DNA of 64,000 bases from Georgenia wutianyii (GTDB taxonomy: Bacteria > Actinomycetota > Actinomycetes > Actinomycetales > Actinomycetaceae). Location of the stretch: NCBI RefSeq assembly GCF_006349365.1, contig NZ_CP040899.1, positions 992,001 to 1,056,000 of the forward strand, in the 5' to 3' direction. The position numbers and the translations under genes were made by a program. This document shows positions 27,150 to 35,764 of this stretch, piece after piece; position 1 is the first letter of the stretch; the number at the start of each line of letters is the position of its first letter. Under the pieces are notes generated by a model. The model saw nothing but the letters and a program-made list of their open reading frames with translations, was not told the DNA's origin and searched no databases.

Positions 27150-28142
27150 TCAGTGCGTGGGGTGCGTCGTGCGGGCGCGCTGGGCGTAGGTGTTGAGGAC
27201 CGCCGCCCCGGTGGCGGCGTCGTCGACAGTGACGACGATGCGTCGGCCGCCCGAGCGCTCGACGGCGATGGCCTCGCCCTTGCGGACGACGACACCGACC
27301 GTGCCCGACACGGTGGTGCGCATTCCCCAGCCGCCGAACTCGGCGAACGGGTTCACCTGGGTCACCTCGGCGCGCTCGACCTCCGTAGCCGGGACGTGGA
27401 GGCGCGGCCAGCCGAGTGCGCCGCGGGCGCTGAGCCCGCGGGCGTCGACCTGGACCTGCCACGTCGTCATCGTGAGCATGAGGACGACGACCGGAGCGAG
27501 CACGACGACGGGGAAGATCATGTCCGACAGCAGCCAGAACCCGACCCCGAGGAGGACGGCGCAGGTCGCGAGCACCCACGTCGTCGTCTGGCCGATGCCG
27601 GCGACGCTGCGCACCCACACCGCCCGCTGGCCCTCGGGGAGGTCGGCGAGGAGGGCGTCGGCGGGCAGGTCACCGGTGGCGGGCTGGTCCGGGTCGCTCC
27701 CGGCGAGGGCGCCGGCGAGGGCGCCGAGCGCGACGGCGGCGACGAGGCTGACGGTCAGGCTCGCGTCGGGGGACGCGGCGTCGAACGCGGACGTGGCGTC
27801 GACCTGGACGAGGACCGTCGACAGCGTCATGCCGGCGAACAGCGTGGCCAGCCCGGTGGCGGCGCCGAGCGTCATCCGCCGCGTGAGGGCCTGGCGGCCG
27901 GTGAGGACCGACAGCGTCCCCATGATGACGAGGGAGATGGCGCTGATGACCGCCGTCGAGGTGACGAGCTCGCCGACCGACCCGGTGCGGTCCACGCCGT
28001 CGAGGCCCCAGTGGAGGGCCACGGGGTCGGGCAGGCGGGGGAGGAGGGCGGCGACGACGACCCACGCCGCCGCGGTGATCGCGACGGGCAGGAGCACCCC
28101 GAGCAGCCAGGCGCGGGCGCGGTGCGGTGGGCGAGTGGTCAT
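27150..28142 (-). CDS. DUF1648 domain membrane protein
   Basis: 330 residues with about five to six membrane spans. The first 60 residues carry the DUF1648 pattern: a helix followed by LPRLPDPVALHWGLDGVDRTGS. Further helices occur around residues 65-85, 95-110, 125-145 and 190-235. The C-terminal 90 residues are soluble (VDARGLSARGALGWPRLHVPATEVERAEV onward), resembling a photosystem-like PH fold. Function is unknown; DUF1648 proteins often accompany GntR/YtrA repressors, as here. Its ATG overlaps the stop of the upstream gntR-type gene (ATGA), indicating a coupled two-gene operon. Confidence 0.85.
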   Translation of the reverse strand: MTTRPPHRARAWLLGVLLPVAITAAAWVVVAALLPRLPDPVALHWGLDGVDRTGSVGELVTSTAVISAISLVIMGTLSVLTGRQALTRRMTLGAATGLATLFAGMTLSTVLVQVDATSAFDAASPDASLTVSLVAAVALGALAGALAGSDPDQPATGDLPADALLADLPEGQRAVWVRSVAGIGQTTTWVLATCAVLLGVGFWLLSDMIFPVVVLAPVVVLMLTMTTWQVQVDARGLSARGALGWPRLHVPATEVERAEVTQVNPFAEFGGWGMRTTVSGTVGVVVRKGEAIAVERSGGRRIVVTVDDAATGAAVLNTYAQRARTTHPTH

Positions 28143-28495
28143 GGCGTCTCCTCGGAGGTGAGCATGGCGGCGACGGCGGACAGGGGCAGGCCGAGCGCGG
28201 CGGCCTCGGTACGGACGGCCCGCAGGGCGGTGAGCAGCGGTTCGTAGTGCTCCGCCGCGTGGGCGGTGACGACGGCGCCCCTCCCGCGGCGCAGCTCGAG
28301 CAGGCCCTCGTCGCGCAGGAGCTGGTAGGCGTGCAGCACGGTGTGCTGGTTGACGTCGAGCGACTCGGCGAGCTCGCGCGCCGAGGGCAGGCGCTCACCG
28401 CTGGTGAGCTCCCCGGCGATGACCGCCTGGCGCACCTGCGTCGCGAGCTGCTCGAAGATCGGCAGCGAGCTTGAGGTGTCGATCCTGAGCAGCAT
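28139..28495 (-). CDS. GntR family regulator, YtrA subfamily
   Basis: 118 residues. The N-terminal winged helix reads LPIFEQLATQVRQAVIAGELTSGERLPSARELAESLDVNQHTVLHAYQLLRDEGLLELRRGRGAVV, followed by only about 40 residues, which is the short effector-less C-terminus of YtrA-type regulators. They usually repress their own operon, often one encoding a membrane or ABC protein. The start ATG at 28495 follows a TATGAT hexamer by six bases (minus strand). A TTGC-N6-GCAA inverted repeat lies immediately upstream. Confidence 0.92.
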   Translation of the reverse strand: MLLRIDTSSSLPIFEQLATQVRQAVIAGELTSGERLPSARELAESLDVNQHTVLHAYQLLRDEGLLELRRGRGAVVTAHAAEHYEPLLTALRAVRTEAAALGLPLSAVAAMLTSEETP

Positions 28496-28501
28496 AGGTT
28501 C

Positions 28502-28507
28502 ATCATA
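28502..28507 (-). promoter_or_regulatory. Leaderless -10 element of the ytrA-type operon
   Basis: TATGAT on the minus strand, six bases before the ATG. Confidence 0.5.
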
Positions 28508-28521
28508 TTGCGCTACTGCAA
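28508..28521. promoter_or_regulatory. Candidate YtrA-type operator
   Basis: TTGC-N6-GCAA abuts the -10 hexamer, where a repressor would block RNA polymerase. It sits in the only AT-richer stretch of this region. Inference from position and symmetry only. Confidence 0.4.
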
Positions 28522-28603
28522 CTAGAACAACCATCCGACCGAGTGACCCGAGCAACACCCCACCTGCCCTCGCTTCCGGCCTCCCGTCCTCACCCCCTCC
28601 CGC

Positions 28604-28711
28604 GAGAGCGGACTTGTGCGCGACAGCGGACTTGTGCGCGAGAGCGGACTTGTGCGCCAGAGCCGACTTGCGCGCGGGAGCCGACTTGTGCGCGAGAGCG
28701 GACTTGTGCGC
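28604..28711 (+). repeat. Tandem array of six 18-bp units (left arm)
   Basis: Six uninterrupted units of exactly 18 bp follow the pattern GAGAGC-GGACTT-GTGCGC, with changes such as GACAGC, CAGAGC, GGGAGC, CGACTT and GCGCGC. No spacers separate the units. The array lies in the 415-bp gap between the ytrA-type and yigZ genes. Apparent short reading frames here simply translate the repeat. Confidence 0.9.
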
Positions 28712-28806
28712 AAGCCGAGCCGGTGGGCGGACCCGAGCTTCGTGAGCCCGCCCGTGCCCCGAAGTAGTACTGCTGTCCTGACCGAGTCGTGGGCGTGACG
28801 AACCCT

Positions 28807-28882
28807 GCTGTCGCACAACTCGGCTGTCGTGCGGAAGTCCGCTCTCGTGCACAAGTCCGCTGTCGGGCGGAAGTCGGCTGTC
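28807..28882 (-). repeat. Inverted array of the same 18-bp unit (right arm)
   Basis: Three full units and one shortened 16-bp unit on the opposite strand, pattern GTGCGG-AAGTCC-GCTCTC on the plus strand, plus a terminal GCTGTC. Separated from the left arm by 95 bases without recognisable features. The two arms could pair over more than 70 bases. Right after it a G-rich run of GGGGGA units leads to the yigZ stop. Confidence 0.85.
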
Positions 28883-28910
28883 GCGGGGGCGGGGAGGGGG
28901 AGGGGGAGGG

Positions 28911-29543
28911 CTACTCGGGGTGCTCGGTGAGGGTGGTGCCGGCGGGGGTGGGGGTGGCGTCGCCGCCGGTGAGGGCGGCGACGGCGGACGCGAGCGCGGC
29001 GTCGTCGTTCGTCGCGAGGGTGAGGGTGACGCGCTCGCCGTAGGCGACGTCCTCGACGGCGAAGCCAGCGGCGCGCAGCTCGGACTCGACCCGCCCGGCG
29101 TCGGCGTGGGGCAGCGCGATGCGGTGCAGCCGCGTCTCGCGCTGCACGACGACGGGCGCGACGTCCAGCGCGGCCCGCACCGCGTCGGAGTACGCCCGTA
29201 CCAGTCCGCCCGTCCCGAGCTTCACCCCGCCGAAGTAGCGGACGACGACGGCGCTGAGGTCGACGAGCCCGCTGCCGCGCAGCACCTCGAGCATCGGCAT
29301 GCCGGCAGTGCCGGAGGGCTCGCCGTCGTCGGAGGAGCGCTCGACGAGGTTGGCGCCCGGGATCCGCACGATGAAGGCCGAGCAGTGGTGCCGCGCATCG
29401 GGATAGGTGTGGCGTGCCTCCTCGACGAGGGCGCGCGCGGAGGCCTCGTCGTCGGCGCGCCGCAGCCAGGTGATGAAGCGCGAGCGACGGATCTCCAGCT
29501 CGGCGGTGGTGGCGTCGCCACGGGCAAGGGTGCGAACATCCAT
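28911..29543 (-). CDS. YigZ/IMPACT family protein
   Basis: 210 residues. The N-terminal IMPACT domain (UPF0029) is recognised by [64 protein letters not shown] and [24 protein letters not shown]. The C-terminal 70 residues form the ferredoxin-like YigZ domain. Bacterial members have no settled function; eukaryotic IMPACT binds Gcn1 and ribosomes. Its start region is 136 bases from the divergent rpmF gene. Confidence 0.93.
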   Translation of the reverse strand: MDVRTLARGDATTAELEIRRSRFITWLRRADDEASARALVEEARHTYPDARHHCSAFIVRIPGANLVERSSDDGEPSGTAGMPMLEVLRGSGLVDLSAVVVRYFGGVKLGTGGLVRAYSDAVRAALDVAPVVVQRETRLHRIALPHADAGRVESELRAAGFAVEDVAYGERVTLTLATNDDAALASAVAALTGGDATPTPAGTTLTEHPE

Positions 29544-29582
29544 GGTGTACCCATTGTGGCCACACCGGAGCGGGGTATCTCA

Positions 29583-29598
29583 CACCCCTCGAGGGGTG
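29583..29598. promoter_or_regulatory. Perfect 16-bp palindrome in the yigZ-rpmF divergent region
   Basis: CACCCCTCGAGGGGTG is its own reverse complement. It lies 40 bases upstream of the yigZ start and 82 upstream of rpmF, a suitable place for a dimeric regulator. No known operator was recognised. Confidence 0.4.
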
Positions 29599-29679
29599 GT
29601 TGGCATTGGTCAACGTGGCCGTCGCGTGGCAACCTATATGACGGCAATCGTCTCGACCACGAAAGGAGCGGCAGGGCAG

Positions 29680-29847
29680 ATGGCAGTTCCGAAGCGCAAG
29701 ATGTCCCGTAGCAACACCCGCTCTCGCCGGTCCCAGTGGAAGGCGGAGCCCACCACGCTCCAGACCGTCCGCGTTGGGGGCCGCGAGATCCAGGTGCCCC
29801 GGCGCCTGGCCAAGGCCTACCAGAAGGGCCTGGAGTTCGCGGACTGA
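29680..29847 (+). CDS. rpmF: 50S ribosomal protein L32
   Basis: 55 residues beginning [23 protein letters not shown], the unmistakable L32 N-terminus. The C-terminal part has no cysteines, so this is the zinc-free (C-minus) form rather than the zinc-ribbon form. A binding site for the zinc regulator Zur was looked for upstream and not found, so it may simply be the lineage's standard L32. AAGGAG lies 12 bases before the ATG. A strong hairpin follows. Confidence 0.96.
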   Translation: MAVPKRKMSRSNTRSRRSQWKAEPTTLQTVRVGGREIQVPRRLAKAYQKGLEFAD

Positions 29848-29860
29848 CGAACTTCACACA

Positions 29861-29899
29861 CGAAGCGGCCGTCACCCCGAGGGGGTGGCGGCCGTTTCG
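29861..29899. terminator. Hairpin terminator between rpmF and the convergent hydrolase
   Basis: An 18-bp stem with two G-U wobbles (CGAAGCGGCCGTCACCCC and its complement) and a three-base loop. It overlaps the last codons of the convergent hydrolase gene. Confidence 0.65.
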
Positions 29900-30798
29900 C
29901 TGTCCCGGCGGGCGAGCCAGGCGACGACGTCGTCGGGGAGGTCGCTGCCGCCGAGGGTCGCCATGTGCCCCTGCCCGGGGTAGGTGATGAGCGTGCTGAG
30001 GGCGATGCCCTCGGCGGTCTCACGGACGGCGTCGAGCGGGAAGAACTCGTCCTCCTCGCCGCACACGACGAGCGTGGGCACGGGGATCTGCGCGGGCAGG
30101 TCCCGACCGTCGAAGACCGCCTCGGCCTCCGCCTCGACGAGGAGGTCGCCCGGTGGCACGGACTGGTGGGCGAAGAAGCGCCCGGCGACGACGCCGAGGA
30201 CGCGGCGCACCCAGGGCGGTGTGCGGGGCAGGACGAGCCCGAGGAACGTCGCGCCCGCCTCGGAGTCGTGCCCCGCGGCGCGCTGCCGCGCCCAGCGCAC
30301 GTCGGTGTCCCGAGCCTCCTCCTCGATCCTCACCGCGGCACCGGCGAGCACCAGCGAGCCGATGAGGGCGGGGTGGCGGGCGGCGAGGTACATCGCCACG
30401 AGCCCGCCGTAGGACTCCCCGACGACGACGTCGACATGGCCGCCGAGCTCCTCGCGGATGAAGACGGCGTGGTCGTCGGCCATGTCGGCCATCGTGTGGC
30501 CCGGGGGCATGCCGCGACGCCGGGTGACGGTCCACACCGTGTAGCCGGCCTCGGCGTACCGGCCCGCGCCGCCCTCCATGAACCGGCCGAGCGGCCCGGT
30601 GGGCAGGGCGCTGCCCGGGCCGCCGGGGAGCATGAGGAGGGTCCGGGGCCCGTCGCCCACGACGAGGTACTCCATCCCGCCTGCGGAGGTGCCGGTGCGG
30701 TGCGGCGGCGGGGGGTTGCTCGCGCGGCTCGCGGCGACCACGCCACCGGCGACGGCGCCGAGCACCGCCAGCGTCACGAACGTCCTACGACCACCCAT
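29872..30798 (-). CDS. Alpha/beta hydrolase, probably exported or membrane-tethered
   Basis: 308 residues. Residues 1-25 (MGGRRTFVTLAVLGAVAGGVVAAS) form a signal peptide or anchor. The hydrolase core has the oxyanion-region LMLPGGPGSALPTG, the nucleophile elbow GESYGG (Ser near residue 135), the acid in VVCGEEDEFFPLD and the histidine in YPGQGHMATLGG. The substrate is unknown. ATG 30798 is preceded by a GAGGGGG purine run; longer versions begin in a region with no ribosome site. It ends at the tRNA-Gly side without operon partners. Confidence 0.82.
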   Translation of the reverse strand: MGGRRTFVTLAVLGAVAGGVVAASRASNPPPPHRTGTSAGGMEYLVVGDGPRTLLMLPGGPGSALPTGPLGRFMEGGAGRYAEAGYTVWTVTRRRGMPPGHTMADMADDHAVFIREELGGHVDVVVGESYGGLVAMYLAARHPALIGSLVLAGAAVRIEEEARDTDVRWARQRAAGHDSEAGATFLGLVLPRTPPWVRRVLGVVAGRFFAHQSVPPGDLLVEAEAEAVFDGRDLPAQIPVPTLVVCGEEDEFFPLDAVRETAEGIALSTLITYPGQGHMATLGGSDLPDDVVAWLARRDSETAATPSG

Positions 30799-30865
30799 GG
30801 TCGTCCCCCTCGTCCCCTCGGAGAGACAAGTATGGCGGTCCGTTCGCACGGACCGCCAGGGTCGG

Positions 30866-30936
30866 AGCGGGTGACCAGAATCGAACTGGCACCATCTGCT
30901 TGGAAGGCAGAGGCTCTACCATTGAGCTACACCCGC
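30866..30936 (-). tRNA. tRNA-Gly (TCC)
   Basis: 71 bases on the minus strand: acceptor GCGGGTG pairing with CACCCGC, discriminator T, D-arm GTAGCTCAATGGTAGAGC, and anticodon loop CTTCCAA giving anticodon TCC. The CCA end is not encoded. A TACACT -10 candidate lies at 30960-30965 (minus strand). Confidence 0.95.
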
Positions 30937-30985
30937 GTGCGCCGAGTGGCGCAGGCATGAGTGTAACGCGAGGACGCGGCTCGCC

Positions 30986-30991
30986 TACAAT
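30986..30991 (+). promoter_or_regulatory. -10 element of tRNA-Pro
   Basis: TACAAT lies 21 bases before the mature tRNA 5' end, appropriate for a short processed leader. Confidence 0.5.
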
Positions 30992-31012
30992 CGGGGCGCG
31001 GCCGGTGGTCGA

Positions 31013-31086
31013 CGGGATGTAGCGCAGCTTGGTAGCGCGTCCGCTTTGGGAGCGGAAGGTCGTGGGTTCGAATCCCGCCATCCCGA
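31013..31086 (+). tRNA. tRNA-Pro (TGG)
   Basis: 74 bases: acceptor CGGGATG pairing with CATCCCG, discriminator A, D-arm GTAGCGCAGCTTGGTAGCGC, anticodon loop TTTGGGA giving anticodon TGG, and T-loop GTTCGAATC. CCA is not encoded. Divergent from tRNA-Gly. Confidence 0.96.
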
Positions 31087-31184
31087 CTCATGCGCGCGTG
31101 GTGGGCCGGACGGGCCTCGTGGTCGCGAGGTGGACGTCACCGCCCCGCGGCTCCGCGGCGTCGCGTCCCCGGCCCGCGGTGGAC

Positions 31185-31190
31185 TACGAT
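31185..31190 (+). promoter_or_regulatory. -10 element of tig
   Basis: TACGAT would start the trigger factor transcript near 31197, leaving a UTR of about 97 bases with GGAGAG before the GTG. Confidence 0.4.
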
Positions 31191-31293
31191 GGACTGCGCC
31201 TGTGCGCACGGCCGTTTGCCTACGGTCACGCCCCGCACGGCCGCACTGACCCCCGCGCGGGGCCCCATGGACCGAAGAGTGGAGAGCAACTAA

Positions 31294-32745
31294 GTGAAGA
31301 GCGCCGTCGAGACCCTTGAGCCGACCCGGGCCAAGCTCACCGTCGAGGTGTCGTACGAGGAGCTCAAGCCGAGCATCGACCACGCCTACTCCCACATCGG
31401 CGAGCAGGTCAACGTCCCCGGCTTCCGCAAGGGCAAGGTTCCTGCCCGCATCATCGACCAGCGCGTCGGTCGCGCCGCCGTCATCGAGCACGCCGTCAAC
31501 GACGCGCTGCCGGGCCTGTACCGCGACGCGGTCGCCGAGACCGGCATCAAGCCGCTCGGCCAGCCCGAGGTCGAGGTCACCGAGGTCCCGAACGTCACCG
31601 GCCCCGTCGGCGGTCAGCTGACCTTCACCGCCGAGGTCGACGTCCGTCCGGAGGTCACCCTCCCGGACCTGTCCACCTACGAGCTCACCGTCGACACGGT
31701 CGAGGTCACCGACGAGGACGTCGAGCAGCGTCTCGAGTCCCTGCGCGAGCGCTTCGGCACCCTCGTGGGCGTCGACCGCGCCGCGGCCGAGGACGACTTC
31801 GTCTCCATCGACCTCAGCGCGACGGTCGGCGAGGAGGAGGTCGACTCCGTCACCGGCACCTCCTACCAGGTCGGCTCCGGCACCATGCTCGAGGGCCTCG
31901 ACGACGCGATCACCGGCCTGTCCGCCGGCGAGACCGCGACCTTCACCTCCACCCTCGTGGGCGGCGAGCGCGCCGGTGAGGAGGCGACGGTCACCGTCAC
32001 CGTCAACAGCGTCAAGGAGCGCGAGCTGCCCGCCGCGGACGACGAGTTCGCCGAGCTCGCCTCGGAGTTCGACACGATCGAGGAGCTGCGCAGCGACCTG
32101 CGCGAGCAGATCGCCAAGGACAAGAACGCCAACCGCGCCGTCGCCGCGCGCGACCTGCTCCTCGAGCGCCTGCGCGAGGAGATCGACTTCCCGCTGCCCA
32201 AGAACGCCGTGGACGCCGAGATCAAGGCGCACCTGCAGGCCGAGGGCAAGGCGGAGGACGACCCGCACGGCGAGGAGGTCCGCGAGGACACCGAGAAGGC
32301 CATGCGCGACCAGTTCATCCTCGACGAGCTCGCCGAGTCCTTCGGCGTGCAGGTCGCGCAGAACGAGCTCCTGGAGTTCCTGCTGTCGACCTCGCGCCAG
32401 TACGGCATGGACCCCAACGAGTTCATCCAGTCCGCCAGCCAGGCCGGCCAGATCCCGGTGTTCGCCGGTGAGCTCGCCCGCAACAAGGCCCTCGCGGTCG
32501 CGCTGCGCAAGGTGACCGTCCTCGACGGCGCCGGCGAGGCTGTCGACCTCTCCGAGTTCATCGGGTCCGACGAGGACGACGTCGTCGTCTCCGGCGAGAG
32601 CGCGGACTCCGGCGAGAGCGCCGACTCCGGTGAGAGCGCCGACTCGGGCGAGAGCGCCGAGAGCGCCGACTCGGGCGAGAGCGCCGACTCGGCCGACAGC
32701 GCGGACTCCGCCGAGAGTGCGGAGTCGGCGCCGAGCGCTGACTGA
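31294..32745 (+). CDS. tig: Trigger factor (ribosome-associated chaperone and prolyl isomerase)
   Basis: 483 residues. The N-terminal ribosome-binding domain contains the signature [12 protein letters not shown] (residues about 45-56, usually GFRxGKxP). The FKBP-type PPIase domain spans about 160-245 ([16 protein letters not shown]...[14 protein letters not shown]). The helical C-terminal chaperone domain follows. The last 50 residues form an acidic, low-complexity tail of repeated SGESAD and SADSAES units, absent from the structured family core. GTG start with GGAGAG upstream. It precedes clpP-clpP-clpX, the common order in bacteria, separated by a hairpin. Confidence 0.97.
   Translation: MKSAVETLEPTRAKLTVEVSYEELKPSIDHAYSHIGEQVNVPGFRKGKVPARIIDQRVGRAAVIEHAVNDALPGLYRDAVAETGIKPLGQPEVEVTEVPNVTGPVGGQLTFTAEVDVRPEVTLPDLSTYELTVDTVEVTDEDVEQRLESLRERFGTLVGVDRAAAEDDFVSIDLSATVGEEEVDSVTGTSYQVGSGTMLEGLDDAITGLSAGETATFTSTLVGGERAGEEATVTVTVNSVKERELPAADDEFAELASEFDTIEELRSDLREQIAKDKNANRAVAARDLLLERLREEIDFPLPKNAVDAEIKAHLQAEGKAEDDPHGEEVREDTEKAMRDQFILDELAESFGVQVAQNELLEFLLSTSRQYGMDPNEFIQSASQAGQIPVFAGELARNKALAVALRKVTVLDGAGEAVDLSEFIGSDEDDVVVSGESADSGESADSGESADSGESAESADSGESADSADSADSAESAESAPSAD
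32590..32745 (+). repeat. Degenerate coding repeat in the tig 3' end
   Basis: Units resembling GGCGAGAGCGCCGACTCC (18 bp) and shorter nine-base derivatives recur through the last 150 bases. They encode GESADS and SADSAE. The core GAGAGCG echoes the intergenic 18-bp units at 28604, though frame constraint may explain this. Confidence 0.7.
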
Positions 32746-32759
32746 CGTCCTGTGTCGTG

Positions 32760-32791
32760 CAGGGGCGGTGCCGGAGACGGCGCCGCCCCTG
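32760..32791 (+). terminator. Hairpin after tig
   Basis: A 14-bp stem with one G-U wobble (CAGGGGCGGTGCCG and CGGCGCCGCCCCTG) and GAGA loop, no T-tract. It separates tig from the clpP promoter. Confidence 0.6.
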
Positions 32792-32800
32792 TGGCATAGG

Positions 32801-32815
32801 TGCGCCAACAGCGAA
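32801..32815. promoter_or_regulatory. Candidate ClgR operator of the clpP operon
   Basis: TGCGC-N5-GCGAA differs by one base from the palindrome TTCGC-N5-GCGAA that I associate with ClgR, the actinobacterial activator of clpP1P2. It lies 40 bases upstream of a TAGTGT -10 candidate (32855-32860), where an activator would bind. Inference. Confidence 0.4.
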
Positions 32816-32930
32816 ACCGCGACGGCGGCGGCAGATTCCGGTAGCCGCGCGGGTTAGTGTCCTTGAAGACCGGCGGTCGGCAGCGACCGCGCGCCGGACC
32901 CCAAACGACAACTATTGGGAGCGTGTGCAC

Positions 32931-33548
32931 GTGAGCCAGCAGCCTCGAGGAGCCCGCGAGGGCAACAGCCTCGGCCTCAACGACTCGATCTACCAGCGAC
33001 TGCTCAAGGAGCGCATCATCTGGCTCGGGACGGAGGTGCGTGACGACAACGCCAACGCCATCTGTGCCCAGATGCTGCTCCTCGCGGCCGAGGACCCCGA
33101 GCGCGACATCTACCTGTACATCAACTCCCCGGGTGGTTCCGTGACCGCCGGCATGGCGATCTACGACACCATGCAGTACGTCCAGCCCGACGTCGCGACG
33201 GTGGGCATGGGGATGGCGGCCTCGATGGGCCAGTTCCTCCTGTCCTCCGGGGCGAAGGGCAAGCGCTACGCCACCCCGCACGCCCGCGTGATGATGCACC
33301 AGCCCTCCGGCGGCATCGGTGGCACGGCGACCGACATCCGGATCAACGCCGAGCTCATCCTCCACATGAAGCGGGTCCTCGCGGAGATCACCGCCGAGCA
33401 GACGGGCAAGACCGTCGACCAGATCAACCGTGACGCCGACCGGGACCGCTGGTTCACCGCCCCCGAGGCGCTCGAGTACGGCTTCATCGACCACGTCGTC
33501 GAGTCCGCTGCCTCCGTCGCCGGCGGTGGCGGGACGACCAGCCAGTAG
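32931..33548 (+). CDS. clpP: ATP-dependent Clp protease proteolytic subunit, first copy
   Basis: 205 residues, serine peptidase S14. The catalytic triad is visible: Ser98 in [16 protein letters not shown], His123 in [11 protein letters not shown], and an Asp near residue 172 (NRDADRDRW). [22 protein letters not shown] is the oligomerisation and substrate region. GTG 32931 has GGGAG nine bases upstream; an in-frame GTG at 32925 is too close to it. A second clpP starts 31 bases downstream, so the active protease is probably a mixed ClpP1P2 tetradecamer as in other actinobacteria. Confidence 0.96.
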   Translation: MSQQPRGAREGNSLGLNDSIYQRLLKERIIWLGTEVRDDNANAICAQMLLLAAEDPERDIYLYINSPGGSVTAGMAIYDTMQYVQPDVATVGMGMAASMGQFLLSSGAKGKRYATPHARVMMHQPSGGIGGTATDIRINAELILHMKRVLAEITAEQTGKTVDQINRDADRDRWFTAPEALEYGFIDHVVESAASVAGGGGTTSQ

Positions 33549-33579
33549 CGGACACCCCGACGACCATCCAGGAGCATCA

Positions 33580-34284
33580 GTGAGCATCGAATCCCAGTTC
33601 ATGGCCCGCGCGGGACGCCTCGACGGCTCCGCGCTCGCCGGCGGTCTCGCGCCCGCCGCGCCGTCCGCGCGCTACGTGCTGCCGCAGTACGAGGAGCGCA
33701 CCGCCTACGGCTACAAGCGCCAGGACCCGTACACGAAGCTCTTCGAGGACCGCATCATCTTCCTCGGGGTGCAGATCGACGACGCGTCGGCCGACGACGT
33801 CATGGCCCAGCTCCTCGTCCTCGAGAGCGCTGACCCCGACGGCATGATCACGCTGTACATCAACTCGCCCGGCGGCTCGTTCACCGCGCTCACCGCCATC
33901 TACGACACGATGCAGTTCATCAAGCCGCAGATCCAGACGGTCTGCCTGGGCCAGGCGGCCTCGGCGGCCGCGGTCCTGCTGGCCGCCGGCTCGCCCGGCA
34001 AGCGCCTCGCGCTGCCGAACTCGCGCGTGATGATCCACCAGCCGGCACTCGAGGGCGGCAGCTACGCCCAGGCCTCGGACATCGAGATCCACGCCCGCGA
34101 GGTGCTGCGCATGCGCGAGTGGCTCGAGGAGACGATCGCTAAGCACTCCGGCAAGCCGGTCGATGAGGTGCGTGAGGACATCGAGCGCGACAAGATCCTC
34201 ACCGCCGCCGAGGCTCTCGAGTACGGCCTCGTGGACCAGGTGCTCCAGTCGCGCAAGGCAGAGGTCGCGGCCCTCGGGTCGTGA
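33580..34284 (+). CDS. clpP: ATP-dependent Clp protease proteolytic subunit, second copy
   Basis: 234 residues, paralogue of the upstream gene with a longer N-terminus of about 45 residues that may include a propeptide. Triad residues Ser118 (LGQAASAAAVLLAAG) and His143 (NSRVMIHQPALEGG) are present. The alanine-rich segment after the serine differs from the first copy and fits the ClpP2-type subunit. GTG start with AGGAG five bases upstream. Followed by a 14-bp perfect hairpin, then clpX. Confidence 0.96.
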   Translation: MSIESQFMARAGRLDGSALAGGLAPAAPSARYVLPQYEERTAYGYKRQDPYTKLFEDRIIFLGVQIDDASADDVMAQLLVLESADPDGMITLYINSPGGSFTALTAIYDTMQFIKPQIQTVCLGQAASAAAVLLAAGSPGKRLALPNSRVMIHQPALEGGSYAQASDIEIHAREVLRMREWLEETIAKHSGKPVDEVREDIERDKILTAAEALEYGLVDQVLQSRKAEVAALGS

Positions 34285-34290
34285 CCACCT

Positions 34291-34322
34291 CCCGCCGGCC
34301 GGGCCAGTGCCCGGCCGGCGGG
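34291..34322. terminator. Hairpin between clpP and clpX
   Basis: Perfect 14-bp stem (CCCGCCGGCCGGGC and complement) with CAGT loop. It may end or reduce transcription from the clpP pair, implying clpX has its own promoter in the following 90 bases. Confidence 0.6.
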
Positions 34323-34419
34323 TGTTCTCCGCCGGTGACGCGACACTCGCCCAGCGGCGAGACACGCGGGCCCGTCATGGTGTCCAATGGAGTCAGTCCA
34401 CGGGTGAAGAGGAGTGAGC

Positions 34420-35691
<1,272 letters not shown>

Positions 35692-35764
35692 CCGGAGGTG
35701 CGGCCGGGCCGAAGGTGGCCCACAGTAGACAGCACTGCACGCGAGACGATGTGAGGTGCTGTGT

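Noticed and set aside
28543..28798. Short open frames over the 18-bp array giving repeated Cys-Ala-Arg-Glu or Lys-Ser-Ala peptides
   Set aside because: The 18-bp period is a multiple of three, so any stop-free unit stays open in every frame; no ribosome site and no non-repeat sequence support coding.
28604..28882. CRISPR array
   Set aside because: Units are contiguous without spacers, are inverted relative to each other, and no cas gene is near.
29599..29679. Zur operator before the cysteine-free rpmF
   Set aside because: No AT-rich Zur-type palindrome is present; a zinc-free L32 may simply be normal in this lineage.
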